From positions 124,001 through 188,000 of the forward strand of contig JAWWUD010000094.1 in assembly GCA_033964015.1 (NCBI GenBank): 64,000 bases of DNA. Reading direction: 5' to 3'. A program made the translations under genes and the position numbers. The notes under the pieces were generated by a model. The model saw only the letters and a program-made list of their open reading frames with translations. It had not been told where the DNA came from and ran no database searches. Position 1 is the first letter of the stretch. Every line of letters starts with the position of its first letter. Source of the stretch: Scolanthus callimorphus (lineage: Eukaryota > Cnidaria > Anthozoa > Actiniaria > Edwardsiidae). Positions 41,051 through 53,400 of this stretch are shown here, in pieces.

Positions 41051-42984
41051 TATTAAGGAGGCTGCCTACAATTTTTTCTGCTCTCCATCACCAAACTTTG
41101 TTTGCCTGCTGTTCAGGCTCAAAAACCTGTACCGGTCTGAACTTTCACATGGTTACCCTGGAGGGTTTGAACTTTGTTGTAGTGTGCATTTTGTTGTGAT
41201 CGGAGTTGCTATAGCAACGTTATAATCACACCCTTGTTTATAATACGCAGCCATCAGACGCGTTGCGCGACCTAAACTTTTAAAATGACACCCCTCACAC
41301 TAATCCTTGAGTAGCTAGCATTAATCACAGCAAGTTTGGAGAGAATTCATTGGGCCGGTTTTATGTTATTCGAACGGACTTTTTCAGGCTCCAAAATGGC
41401 AAAGCTATTTATGCCGCAAATATTTCCTTGAAAAAGAATGGCTAATATCTGCGGAATTAAGAAATCCTTGCCGCCCGAATAATCTACAAACCCAAGGCAA
41501 TGTACCAGCCAAATTTCACTTCTTAGAATGCTTCCGATTTTGTTTGGCATGTGTTCAAGGAAACTGCAAAATTTGAGAAATTATATTATAAATCTTCCGT
41601 TTGTTATAAAACTTACACTTTTCGCCTCTGACACAAATCTCATATGTAAAAGTTTTTGATACTTCCGTAAATTATTCTTGAATATATACCAAAGATAACC
41701 TCCAAGTCTTGAGTTCATTGAAGTATTTTAAGGCACCTAGAAAAAATGCTAAACTTCACTACTCTTTCGGTTTGCTCGAGCCGGTTTTTGTCATTGTACT
41801 TTGTTTTCACCTGTTGTAGCTTTCACGTGGTTTTCCCTGTAATCAGTGAAGCGAACTACATTCCAGCGTGTTGTAGTTTTCATTGCTCAACATTCATAGT
41901 CTCAAAGCGCGTAGCGAATAACAATCCAAAACAACATTTATTATGAACGTTAACTTGATAATGCTGAGCTTTCTAACTCTTTGTCTTTAACCTCCCGCCA
42001 CTGCCTGGCTGGCAACCACTCGCTCTCCAATTTATCAGTTCTTCTGCCTTCCTCTTTTTCGATTTCTCGGAAAAAACATGATAGAAAATCTCTAATACGG
42101 TTTGCCGCTTCCCTAGCAAGCGCGACGGCTAACTGCGCGGAGAAATCATTGAGCCATAGACGTAATGTTTGATTCCCATGCTGGAATGTAGTTGGCTGGG
42201 AAACCGACGTCAAAGCTACGACAGGTGAAAACAAAGTACAATGACAAAAACCGGCTCGAGCAAACCGAAAGAGTAGTGAAGTTTAGCATTTTTTCTCGGT
42301 GCCTTAAAATACTTCAATGAACTCAAGACTTGGAGGTTATCTTTGGTGTATATTCAAGAATAATTTACGGAAGTATCAAAAACTTTTACATATGAGATTT
42401 GTGTCAGAGGCGAAAAGTGTAAGTTTTATAACAAACGGAAGATTTATAATATAATTTCTCAAATTTTGCAGTTTCCTTGAACACATGCCAAACAAAATCG
42501 GAAGCATTCTAAGAAGTGAAAATTGGCTGGTACATTGCCTTGGGTTTGTAGATTATTCGGGCGGCAAGGATTTCTTAATTCCGCAGATATTAGCCATTCT
42601 TTTTCAAGGAAATACTTTGCTGCATAAATAAGTTTGACATTTTGGAGGCTGAAAAAGTCCGTTCGAGTAACATAAAATCGGCCCAATGAATTCTCTCCAA
42701 ACTTGCTGTGATTAATGTTAGCTACTCAGGGATTAGTGCGAGGGGTGTCATTTTAAAAGTTTAGGTCGCGCAACGCGTCTGATGGCTGCTAATTATAAAC
42801 AAGGGTGTGGTTATAACGTTGCTATAGCAACTTCGATCACAGCAAAATGCACACTACAATAAAGTTCAAACCCTCCAGGGTAACCATGTGAAAGTTCAGA
42901 CTGGTACAGGTTTTTGAGCCTGAACAGCAGGCATACAAAGATTGGTTGTTGAGGGCAGAAAAAATTGTAGGCAGCCTCCTTAAT
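41051..42984. mobile_element. 1.9 kb foldback element immediately after PPP2R3C
   Basis: TATTAAGGAGGCTGCC at the left edge and GGCAGCCTCCTTAATA at the right edge begin inverted arms of about 780 bp that are almost identical (41051-41830 and 42230-42984). Similarity continues, weaker, to about 41900 and 42130. The 230-bp centre has no obvious ORF. Both edges include TTAA, so a TTAA or TA target duplication cannot be told from the repeat itself. The PPP2R3C stop ends at 41039, so the 3' UTR must lie in this element. Confidence 0.85.
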
Positions 42985-43125
42985 AGCGTATATTACTTAC
43001 CTTGTTACAATAGCAAACCCTCTAACAAATAGTCTAACATAGTCTAACAAATATTATGGCTAATTTACAGCTCTTTCATGATACAAAATTTTGACAAAAG
43101 ATACTCGTTTTACTTACGTGTGTGA

Positions 43126-43381
43126 TAGAGCGGTTTTCACATGACTGTCGTGAAAACAATTGCAATTGAGCAATCACTAGCCAATCAGAATCGAGAGAAA
43201 TCTCGACTTGCTCCTAAATGGCTTTTTTCTTAGCCAATTGCAAGCCGAACCAATTACTAAGTTATTACACAATTGTATTTACTACAGAATTTGATTGGCT
43301 GAGAAAAACGAGTAGCCAATGATAACGCAAAGCAATCGCAATTACATAACAAGTAGTGACAGTCATGTGAAATCCGCTCTA
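43126..43381. mobile_element. MITE, TAGAGCGG family
   Basis: Termini TAGAGCGGTTTTCACATGAC and GTCATGTGAAATCCGCTCTA; the interior matches 5989-6244 in reverse. It lies between the convergent PPP2R3C and SLC16 genes. Confidence 0.85.
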
Positions 43382-43532
43382 TTTATTTGGCCCTGAGTGT
43401 GATTGTCGTGGCTGATTTATGGTTGTCAGCCAAACTTTTTTATGCCCCTTTGTATAACCAAACTCATGCCTAAAATGTCCTCGCCTTCCCTATTAGTTTG
43501 AGAAATCTCATTAGTCACAGGAAATTTCTGCA

Positions 43533-43675
43533 GAAACCCATCCATGGGAAAAGCTGAATTTCCCGAGGCAAACGCATGGGAAGTGTTCGGAATTCACATG
43601 GATAGCCACGAGAAATCCGAACGCTTCCCATTCTCCTACCATGGGAAATTCAGCTTTTCCCGTGGATGGGTTTTC
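43533..43675. repeat. 140-bp hairpin, GAAACCCATCCATGGGAAAA
   Basis: GAAACCCATCCATGGGAAAA and GCTGAATTTCCC pair with GGGAAATTCAGC and TTTTCCCGTGGATGGGTTTT; the inner segments (GCATGGGAAG-GTTCGGA) also pair. Non-coding. Confidence 0.8.
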
Positions 43676-43849
43676 CCTTGGAGTGCCGGTTTGCAATGAT
43701 GGGTAGAGCCGACATAGGGTATTACATTTCTGCGTATTTCACACATGTCGGGCGCTTTAAGGTTATTTTCTGTCCTTTGGGTTGAATTGAAACGGCACTG
43801 CGATTTTTCAAGAATGAATTGGAATTCCGGGTAGAATCCTATGATATCT

Positions 43850-44200
43850 CTTTTGTGTAAATTGAGGACGAGATATCATAGGATTCAAGTCTATTCAAAG
43901 CGTTCAGTCGGTAGATTCCGCCGAAAATAGCACTCAACGTGCTATTTCCTTTGCGGAATCTAGCCTCCTGAAGCTTTGAATAATCCTATAGATTCCCAAA
44001 GCTCAATTCTTATGCGCTCGTTGATTGGCTTAAAACGAGTGTTTAACGTACAATCCTATGATATCTCTTTTTTGTGTAAATTGAGGACGGGGGGGGGGGG
44101 GGGGGGGGGGGGGTGCGACGCTTATATGGCTGCCACCTGAGCTTTAATATTTAATATATACTTGTTAATTCAAGGATTCAAGTCTATTCAAAACGTTCAG
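43850..44200. repeat. Direct repeats and a 25-G tract
   Basis: AATCCTATGATATCTCTTTT with GTGTAAATTGAGGACG appears at about 43836 and 44052, and CAAGTCTATTCAAA-CGTTCA with GTCGGTAGATTCCGCCG at about 43887 and 44180. A run of 25 G lies at 44089-44113. Non-coding, just past the SLC16 3' end. Confidence 0.7.
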
Positions 44201-44261
44201 TCGGTAGATTCCGCCGAATATAGCACTCAAAAAGGCGATATCGCCCTAGTCGCTGAAAATG

Positions 44262-44454
44262 TCATAAAACAGTCACTCTTTGTTCCACAAAAAGTTCCTC
44301 TTTAGCTAGTAGTTCGTGTTGAGTACGGGTGCTTTTTTCGTTGTTCGTTTTGCGAATTATTGGGGTGAGGAATGGTAAGCTTGCGCCGACCAGTTCGAGG
44401 GCACCAGCGGCGTAGAACGCAGAGTTGTACGATCCACTCTTATCAGCTATCAAC
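44262..44454 (-). other. SLC16 exon 5, splice phase off by one base
   Basis: The acceptor CTTGGCAG precedes GTTGATAGC. The protein frame (LIADKSGSY...) needs two G before TTG, because exon 4 ends in phase 1 in its corrected frame. One G appears to be missing in the GG run at the junction. The exon is otherwise open to its stop and ends with a hydrophilic tail (RKTNNEKSTRTQHELL). Confidence 0.65.
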
Positions 44455-47400
44455 CTGCCAAGGGAAAGGGACAAGGGTATGTCAGAAATTCAGATTTCGT
44501 AAGTACCGCCACAAAGTTGTTCCGCGCCGCGACCGTGACCGTACCGCGACTACGCGATTTCATTGGCGATTTCATTCCATCTACAGCAGGCCAGGTTCCG
44601 TACCGCCAACGCGACAGTACCGCGGCAGTTTTCACAGTCATACGAAATCTGCTCTATGCGCACTGCATACGCCTATATGCGATTATATTGTGACGTCAGT
44701 GATTACGATTTTCTCATTTGCATAAGCATTAGTGAAAATCAGCAAGCGTAACGGAGGTACAAAAAGAAATGATCTGAATTTCAATAGCGTCTGGTAAATG
44801 AAGCGTACTAAGAAAGTTTGACGTTCGTAACTCAAATTATGAGCGCATGGCTCAAAGCTCAATTTGCAAGAAACATGAGGGTTAATGAGCTTCCTGCCCC
44901 ACAAAAAAATCAAGTCTTGAAAAATATAATAAAATTGCTCAAGATCAAATAATTGCTATTCCGAAGAACGCATTGACGATTTTCACTAAGTTTTGAATGA
45001 TCCACGCAGGTTTTTAAAATTCTGAAGCTAGACCCTGCTTATGCAAATGATTAAACAAATAACCGCCAATTTCACAAAAGAGGTTGCACCGCCATCACAA
45101 CTGTCTGTTGTAACCCTGGGCGCATCATGGGAGGAGCTAAGAGGAACGAAATGGACGATTCCAGCTATAACGCACGCGCGAGCTGCATTCTGGTTGTTGT
45201 GGGAATAAAGAAGAGCGCGCGCGCTTATAGCGGGAATCGTCCATTTTCTCATCGAGTAGTTCAAAATTCAACATTGTTGAACTACGATGTGATTGGCAGT
45301 TGACAACGTTCAACAAAATAGAATTGGTTTGACATCCCCATTCAACATTATTCAAAATGGCTGATTCAACAAATGTTGAATTAAGACGTAATCCATTTGA
45401 AAATCGAGTAACGATTGGAAAAAATTCTTGGAACCAAATAATTTACATCATAGTATAGATTTCTGTCTTACTGTTTTTGATATCTGATCTAAAACTCCAA
45501 ACATCGAAAATGAATCCTGAAATTTGTACAAATCCATACAATTTACATAGGTTGACAGCACCATGAAATGAACATCAACAGCCAAACACCATTCCTTCAC
45601 AACAACAACAAATATTTCGCAGGTTTCCTTGGGAATTTCCTCTCGGTGTTATCGCCAATTCTTTATTTTATCAAGACTTTTAGAAAATACTACAAACAAG
45701 GAAATTATATGGTACTCTATCTAAAAGTTGTTTCCACTTTTATGTCAAAATTACTCGATTTCTGGCAGATTTCCTCTGAAGTTGAAACAAATGTTCAATT
45801 AGTTTGGCTCAAGTCCTATATTGCGTATGGCAGTGCCCTCCAAGTTGTTTACCTCCAAGTCCGCTCAATCATGGAGTTATAATGCGGATAATAACTCCAT
45901 GGCTCAGTTTTTATGGGAAAACATGTCTTTAAAATATACACTTTTCTGACGATGATGGGGGGAGGAACCTCACGAGATTCTTAAGCCCTGGATAAACTAG
46001 AACACATGTAGCGCGCAACATTGTAGCCGGGCACTTGTTTCCTTCATGTTTCTCAACTCGCGAGAAACATTGTTGCGCGCGACAAGCCGGGACGCAAAAA
46101 AATGTAGCCGGGACACAAAAAATGTTCTGCGCCGGATTAAAAAAAACATGTTATGTGTCCGAGACACACGCGTGCGATGTTTCCTAGTTAAGCCACTCGG
46201 GGGAAACATGCAGGACGCTACGAATGTTCTGCGCTACATGTGTCTTAGTTAGCTTTGGTATGGATACTTGCATTTACCTGAAATAGATGGTGCCACCGCG
46301 AATGAAACCCCCGAGAAGAATAGATACACGCCTAGCCCCTGTCCCCTCACTCCATGGGTAGTATGGACAGCACAAAACAGTGTATCGGTGTGTACATGAG
46401 CCCTTCTCCCGCACCATAGCCCACAGCGTATAGCACTAGGTACTTGTAATCTCTGTAACAGGGATTTAAGGGGCTATGTCACGGCTGTTTCAACTAAATG
46501 CATATAAAACAAGGCCAGTGATCTACTTAAGCAATAAAAGTACTTTCCGCGTGCTCTCTGCTTTTTTACAAACACGAGGGGGATGTTGGGAGAACTGATC
46601 AAAACTTGAAAGACACGAGCCGAAGGCGAGTGTCTTTCAAGTTTTATCAGTTCGACCAACATTCCCGAGTGTTGTAAGAAACCAGAGAGCACGCAGAAAG
46701 TATTTTTATTGCTTTTAGAAAATAACATACACATGCGCGACAACGTTGCGTGACAATCGTGTTTCTCAGCTCTCTTACAAACACGCGTTTTAACCAATCA
46801 GAATGCGCACATTCACAATACAACATAGGTGTTATTTCTAAATAGTCTTAGAAAGAAAAAGTAACTAGGCAGTATATAGGCGTTCTATCGTAAGATTTTT
46901 TTAAATCTTTCGCTATCAGATTTCCAAGTTTGAAAACTGTTCAGCCTGGTAAGAAATCAAAAAATACCATTTTGCAATCCATTTCCATCCGCTTGATAAC
47001 ACACGAAAATACTCCAAATGTTTACTTATCTAACAGTTGAAAGGTTATTCAACACACCTAGATGATTATTTTGTTCATTCATTGTAGATTTTACTGCATT
47101 TAATTTGACCCTAAAACCGTGTCACTGCAAGTGCGACAAGCTTGGTGATGGGCGATACTTTGGGAAGCCTGTGTTTTTCACTAAAGAGAGACTTAAGCGG
47201 GCATGTCTGTTTACCCAAGCGTGCATGTTGTTCAAAATGGCGGGAATAAAAGTTAGGAGAGCTTCAACTGTCTTGTTAGAAGTAAAGGGTACGACCACGA
47301 AGAGTCGAAAGCTTGGGCTTGCTTTGTTATCACTTGAGAGAGCATGAACTTCAGGGGCGTAGCCAGCACTTATGAGAGGGGGGGTTCCAAAATGTGCTTT

Positions 47401-50400
47401 TTGCGTTCTCGCCACAGGAAACCCAGCCAAAAATATTGATCTCGGGGAAGAACTAGCGTTTGAAGAAATTTGCTAAATTTTATTGGAGCTTTTATTTGTT
47501 GTATATTAATATTTACAATTTTAGTAGTAAGTCGGTCCAGATCAGAGGCGAGGGGGGGTTCCGCTGCGGGAGAGGGGGGTTCCGGAACCCCTGGAACCCC
47601 CTGGCTACGCCCCTGTGAACAGTGGTTTTGTAACATTCCTGCATGTAAGACCACAAGAGAGGCAAAAGCCCGGGGGGGGGGACTCCAATATTTTTGACCG
47701 GGGATGATCGTCGGAAATTTTCAGTTTCACCCCTAAAAGATACCAAACATGGCGGGCCATGGCGTGGCTCAAAAAAATGTTACCCTAAAAGATACCCTAA
47801 AAGATGAGGTACCAATGTACCAAGTAGGCGCGAAGGACACAGGTAAAAGGTGAAAGATACCCATCAAGAAATTTCCGTGTTTGTTTCTAATTTCTCGAAT
47901 CGAATAATCTCTCTTTCTTACACGGTTTTTAGAAGCACCATCATAAGAAAAAAACAATTTGGACACAGTTTCGGCCCCTAAAAGATACCAATCTCCCTAA
48001 AGATCACGATCACCCCTAAAAGAGACCAAACCATCGTGATTTTAACCCCTAAAAGATACGACGATCACCCCCGACCAAACAATATGGGAGTCCCCCCGGG
48101 GGGGGGGGGGGGGGGGCAAAAGCACGCCTATGAGTTATAGCCTGGCGGTAGCGCCCGGGGGAAGGTGGGGTACTTGAATGTGAAAATGGTAGGGATGACC
48201 GTCGGGAAGACCGAATTTCCACCCTAAAAAAACCTGTCATGGGAAAAAAATTCCACCCTAAAAAAACTATCAGTACCTGGTGAGAAAAAATTCCACCCTG
48301 AAAAAATACGCCTCCTTCTCGCCGAGGGAACCTTCTCGCCGAATTTAGGGAGTACTTCATTCTCCCCGGGTCAATAGCATGCTCTACCACAGATCACAAA
48401 AGACCCCTCAGTCAGGACTTGATATGAAACACACCACGCACACATCGACTTACCTAGCAAGCGGAAGGAGTAGGTTAGATAATGCCAGCAAGAAGGCACC
48501 GAACTGGTAGATCCGTAGGAGGGGAACCTTCTCGCCGAGCTTTCCGCATAAAAGCCGTGAGATAAGCGAGGAGAGCCCGATGGTGAAGTAGAGCCATGAG
48601 GCTTGGTCACTGGAGAAGGACAGATTCCTACAATGTTGGGCCTGTGAAGAAAGAGCGGACAGATGACCGTCATAAGTAACTCGGACTTGCATTAAGTCAG
48701 CGTTTTTCGTCTTTCAGCCAATCAAATTGCGAACTAAAACAAAGCGCGTCATTACTCTGGTCACGTCTGGGGGGACATGCCTTCGTCATCCTTTGTTTGT
48801 GCTGGGGGGGGGGGCAAGCAGGTTTTCCCACATGTTGACACTAAAAAGTTTACTTCGCTGGGGGGGGGGGGGGGGGGGACTGCCCCCTCTGTCCTATGCT
48901 AGCTACGGCACTGCTAAACGCAAGTCTGACTTACTTCGCCTCCTGATTGGTTTGTTGTTGTTGAATGGCAAAGCGTTCGCTTATTTCTAAATAGAGCTGT
49001 TTATAATATATATTGACGTAGACTACAAATTCACAAAAACAACTCCAAGAAGCATTTCGTGATATATTTTAAAAAAAGTGGTCTAAGATAAGCGTGACAC
49101 TTACTAGATGAACGGGCGGCATTGCGTGACCAAGGCAGGTGATGGAAACCATTGCAGTGCAAAGCACAAACAAAGGGTCTCTGAACACAGTGCAGCAAGC
49201 AGGTGCGCTACATTGGCTGTTATTGGCACGCCTCCGTGGAGGCTTTTTACGATTGTCACGCAGAAGTCCACCTCCAAGAAACGGCACCAGCGACACCCTA
49301 GCAATGCACAAGAATGTTTTTCTCCATCCAACTGTCTTGTAAAATGTTTGGACGAGCAAACTCATCATTAGCATCCCAGCCCCCGGTCCTATTGATACTG
49401 CGGCCGTGACAAATAGAAGATACTTTTTAAAATAATTCGGCAATATTACCAAGGAGCTGATATACACCAAGTTTACTCCAAAGCCAAAGATTATGCCGTA
49501 TGAGACCAGCAAGACCGCGATGTTTGGTGTAAAACAAGACGCGAGAAGGCCAACTGCGCATATAAAACCCCCCATGACCATGGTTACTCGACATCCAAAG
49601 CTGTCGCAGAGCTTCCCCCCAATCGGCCCCAGCATGATGGAATTGGCAAATGCTATGGCTCCTGGGATTGCTGTTGGGAAAAAACGAGAGCTAGTGATGA
49701 GAGGTGGAATCGTTTGGTACCAACAAGAGTCTATTACCAAGCTAGGACACATGTAGCGCGCAACATTGTAACCGGGTACATGTTTCCTTCATGTTTCCAT
49801 TATGTTTCCCTGTTTAGAAACGCGAGAAACATTTTCGCGCGCAACAAATTTTGTAGCAGGGAAACAAAGAAATGTTTTCTTGCGTAAGGAATTCCGACTT
49901 GGTAGTTACCCTATATCTAAATATGTGATTACCTTTCAATTTCACCTTTTCATGTGTGCCTTCAGACGGTTTAAATCAACCTTGTCCCCAGGGTCTTCTC
50001 GGTCATTTTTCAAAGTGGCGGTTGACTCGGGAGAAGACCCTGGGGAGGCTGAGTCGCATGACCACTGTTTGAAAACATGGGAACGAAGTTTGTCCTTTGT
50101 TTCGAAACGGTCATGTGACTCAATCTCCCCAGGGTCTTCTCCCGAGATTTTGAGAAACGATTCGAAGAGCGCACAGGCAATAAGCAATAATCCCAAGTTT
50201 CAGGGCAATCCGTTAAAAGGTACCGAAGTGATAGGTATTTTTATTTTTTGGGGGAGCAAACGGCCATGTTACAATCGAACGAACGAGAATATTTTAACTT
50301 AAAACATTCCTTATTCCGCTAGCTTTACGGACGATTGAATATTCCCATTCCTTTATACTAGTTTTCCCGGATATTCCCAATCAAACCTGGATATTCTTTA

Positions 50401-53400
50401 TTCTCTTAGGAAATCTGAAATATTCCGTATTCCCTACTTTTCCAATGAAGTATTCCGTATTCCTTAGCTTTTTTGAATTGTCATTGAATTATATGTAGCT
50501 CTTCCTCTTCTATCTAGGCTATTCAATTGCCATTTGATACGATTACTGTTAGCTTATAAAATCTATATATTAATACCGTAAGGGAATTCGTGTCCGCACT
50601 CACTCCGCTTAGCCCTGAAGCTGTGCCGCCAAAAGAAGTTCGCAAACCTGAAGAGAAGCTGGAAATCTTGACCGTGGGCGTGTTTTTGTTGGGAAAGATT
50701 CACCCTGGGCAAAGTTCTAATTCAAGCGATTTCTTAAGCGAGGGACAAAATCTCCCACAGAAACTAAAAAAAGAACTCAGTTCGCGCAGCCGAAAGCACC
50801 AAAGACATTGAAACCTAAATGGTTCTCTCACAGATTACATACAGGAATGTGCAGGGATAATTCTAAATTGAAAGATTTGAGCTGAGAAAAATTTTCATTC
50901 AAGTTTCAACAAAACGTACACACTATCTTGCTTCCCTCGGAGCACGTGCTAAGTCGAAATGACGCATTTACAAAACAAAGTCCGTGAAAGTCATGAATAA
51001 TAATCTCTAAGTATAAATCCTGACGGCTCTATCGCAAAACGGAGGACACAGTCCCGAAGAGAAGGAGGAAATCCCTCCAGTGGGCATGTTTTTGTTAGAA
51101 AAGATTCACTTTGGGCTAAGTTCTAATTGAAGCTATTTTTTAAGCGAGGGATAAAGCCGAAAAAATATAAATGATATAAACTAAAAAAATTCTTAGTCCT
51201 TAGACCATTTTTACTTGATCTGTTTCTTCTCGCCCCTCACTGAGATATGATAAACATACAAACAATTCCGAAGTCAAATTGCGCTTTCGATTTTCACGGG
51301 TTCTTTGACCGATTTGAGAGACGGACACGCGTGATTTTGACGCACCATTCAAATACTCATTAATTATTCATGACCTAATCAGCCAACCAGAGCTCTCATT
51401 TTGTACCACGTGCAGTACCTTGAAATCCCAGGAAGATACTGCAAGTGGGACTTGAACACTTTTCAAGGTCCAAGGACCTTTGAACTATGAATATACATAG
51501 TTCAAAGGTCCTTGGATCTAGCAATGTTTTCTAGATCCAAGGACCTTTGAACTATGAATATTCATAATTTCAAGGTCCTCACCCTCGAAAAGTTTTTCTA
51601 CAAGTCAGTCTTTGCGCAGTGCAAAGGCAGACCGTAGGAACCACTCCGTGATAAGTCTCCTCTCTCGGAGAAGTCAATACAAAGAATTTCGGTTGGAGAC
51701 TATATGATTGTGCGCCGCCAACCTCCATGTGGGACAGGCTTTATGGAAACACTCTTGATCTTTTCACTTCTGCGCATGACTAGTGACGCAATCCAAGTTC
51801 ATAATTTTCATAATTTCAAGGGACTCGCCATCGAAATGTTTTTGTACTAGTATTCAATGGCAGACTATAGAAACTGTTCCGTGAGAAGACACGCGTCTTC
51901 TCTTTCGGAGAAGTAAAATACAAAGGATCTTGTTCCAGACTATATGAATGTGCGCCGCCAACTTTCATGTGGGACAGGCCTTGTGGAAACAATCTTGACC
52001 TTTTCATTTGTGCGCATGACTGGTGACGTAATTCAAGTTTCACAAGTAAAAAATATGATTATATTGATAAATCCTGTTTGGGTAGGGTACAGAGGGGTTG
52101 GTGATTGAAGATTATGTCAGGCTGAGTATTTCAAATGACCAAGGAATAAAAAAATAAATAAATGGAGATGTTTCAACATTGATCGTTTTCCCTCTGTGTT
52201 GGCTAATTAGGTCATGAATAATTATTGATTATTGAAGTAATTCAAAAGCCTCCTATTCGGACTTGACGGGATTTCAAAGCCCACGCAATTAGTTCCAGTC
52301 CTCGGCTTCGCCTCGGACTGGAACTAATTGCGCGGACTTTGAAATCCCGTCAAGTCCTCATAGTCGGCTTTTAAATATTACATCAGGGAGACCAGTGCAA
52401 AAAATCCATATGGCCATTGTGCTTTTTTTTTCGTTTTTTTTTTTTTTTTAAACAGAGAACACTTTCAGTAAAATAAATTTCCCCCTTACACTCCGTGAAT
52501 TTTTCACGGGCATCAGCTAGTCGGATTAAATTGTCCATTAGTGTTACTACTAAACAAAGTGGCATTACTAAATCCACGGAACCCTCTTGAACATCAGAAC
52601 AGTTTTTTTAGAACAAGGATCTTATTGTGATACCCAGACCACAATATTCTCCAGAATACTGGCCGTATCACTCTTCGAAGGAATGAAGAAGAAACGTCCC
52701 CCCCCCCCCCCCCCCTCATTTTAAGAACAACGCAATTTAAGAACTCTGAAGTCAATTTTAAGAAAGCGAAATTTAAGAACTCTGAAGTCAATTTTAAGAA
52801 CAGCGAAATTTAAGAACTCTGAAGTCAATTTTAAGAACACCGAAATTTAAGAACTCTGAAGTCAATTTTAAGAGCAGCGAAATTTAAGAACACTGAAATC
52901 CAATTGCCCTTCTCGGCTTTCGTACATATGTTCTCCTGTGAAATTTTGCAATTAATAATTGCATCGCACCAAGAGGAATAAAGATAGAGCTCAGATTTTC
53001 TCGACAGGTTCAACGTTCCCTACTTTCCTTTGTGGTCAATATTCAGGATATGATTGTACAGAACATCGCATTCCCGAAATCGTTATGTTAATTAGGCAAA
53101 AAGCGTAAACAGAAATCCGCTTATATCCACCACTATTCACCTCCTCTAGTTTGGGGATGTTGTTAAATATTATAAGTGGTCGCCGGGCGCCCCTGAAGTG
53201 TATAAAGTTTGTCCTCGGCCATATAAGTTTTGCATGGACTTTACCCGTAATTGCTTGTCCTTCCTTGAATTCATCGTCAATAGCAGGAAACAGAATCCCA
53301 TATGTAGAGGACCCGCCATTGGCTATCAGACTTGACGAGAAAAGGAACATGCAAACCATCCACGACCAGGGACCATCGACCCGCGTAAAATGCTGGACCC

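Noticed and set aside
47122..47430. Possible extra SLC16 exon on the minus strand
   Set aside because: Exons 3 and 4 already join in phase with continuous family similarity, and this stretch has no transporter motifs.
49802..50302. 166-codon frame
   Set aside because: Covers a MITE fragment and the CCCCAGGGTCTTCTC inverted repeat; no protein similarity.
50590..50811. 74-codon plus-strand frame (SALTPLSPEAVPPKEV...)
   Set aside because: It starts at GTG, lies inside SLC16 intron 1, and its diverged second copy at 51055 is broken; more likely an old non-coding repeat.
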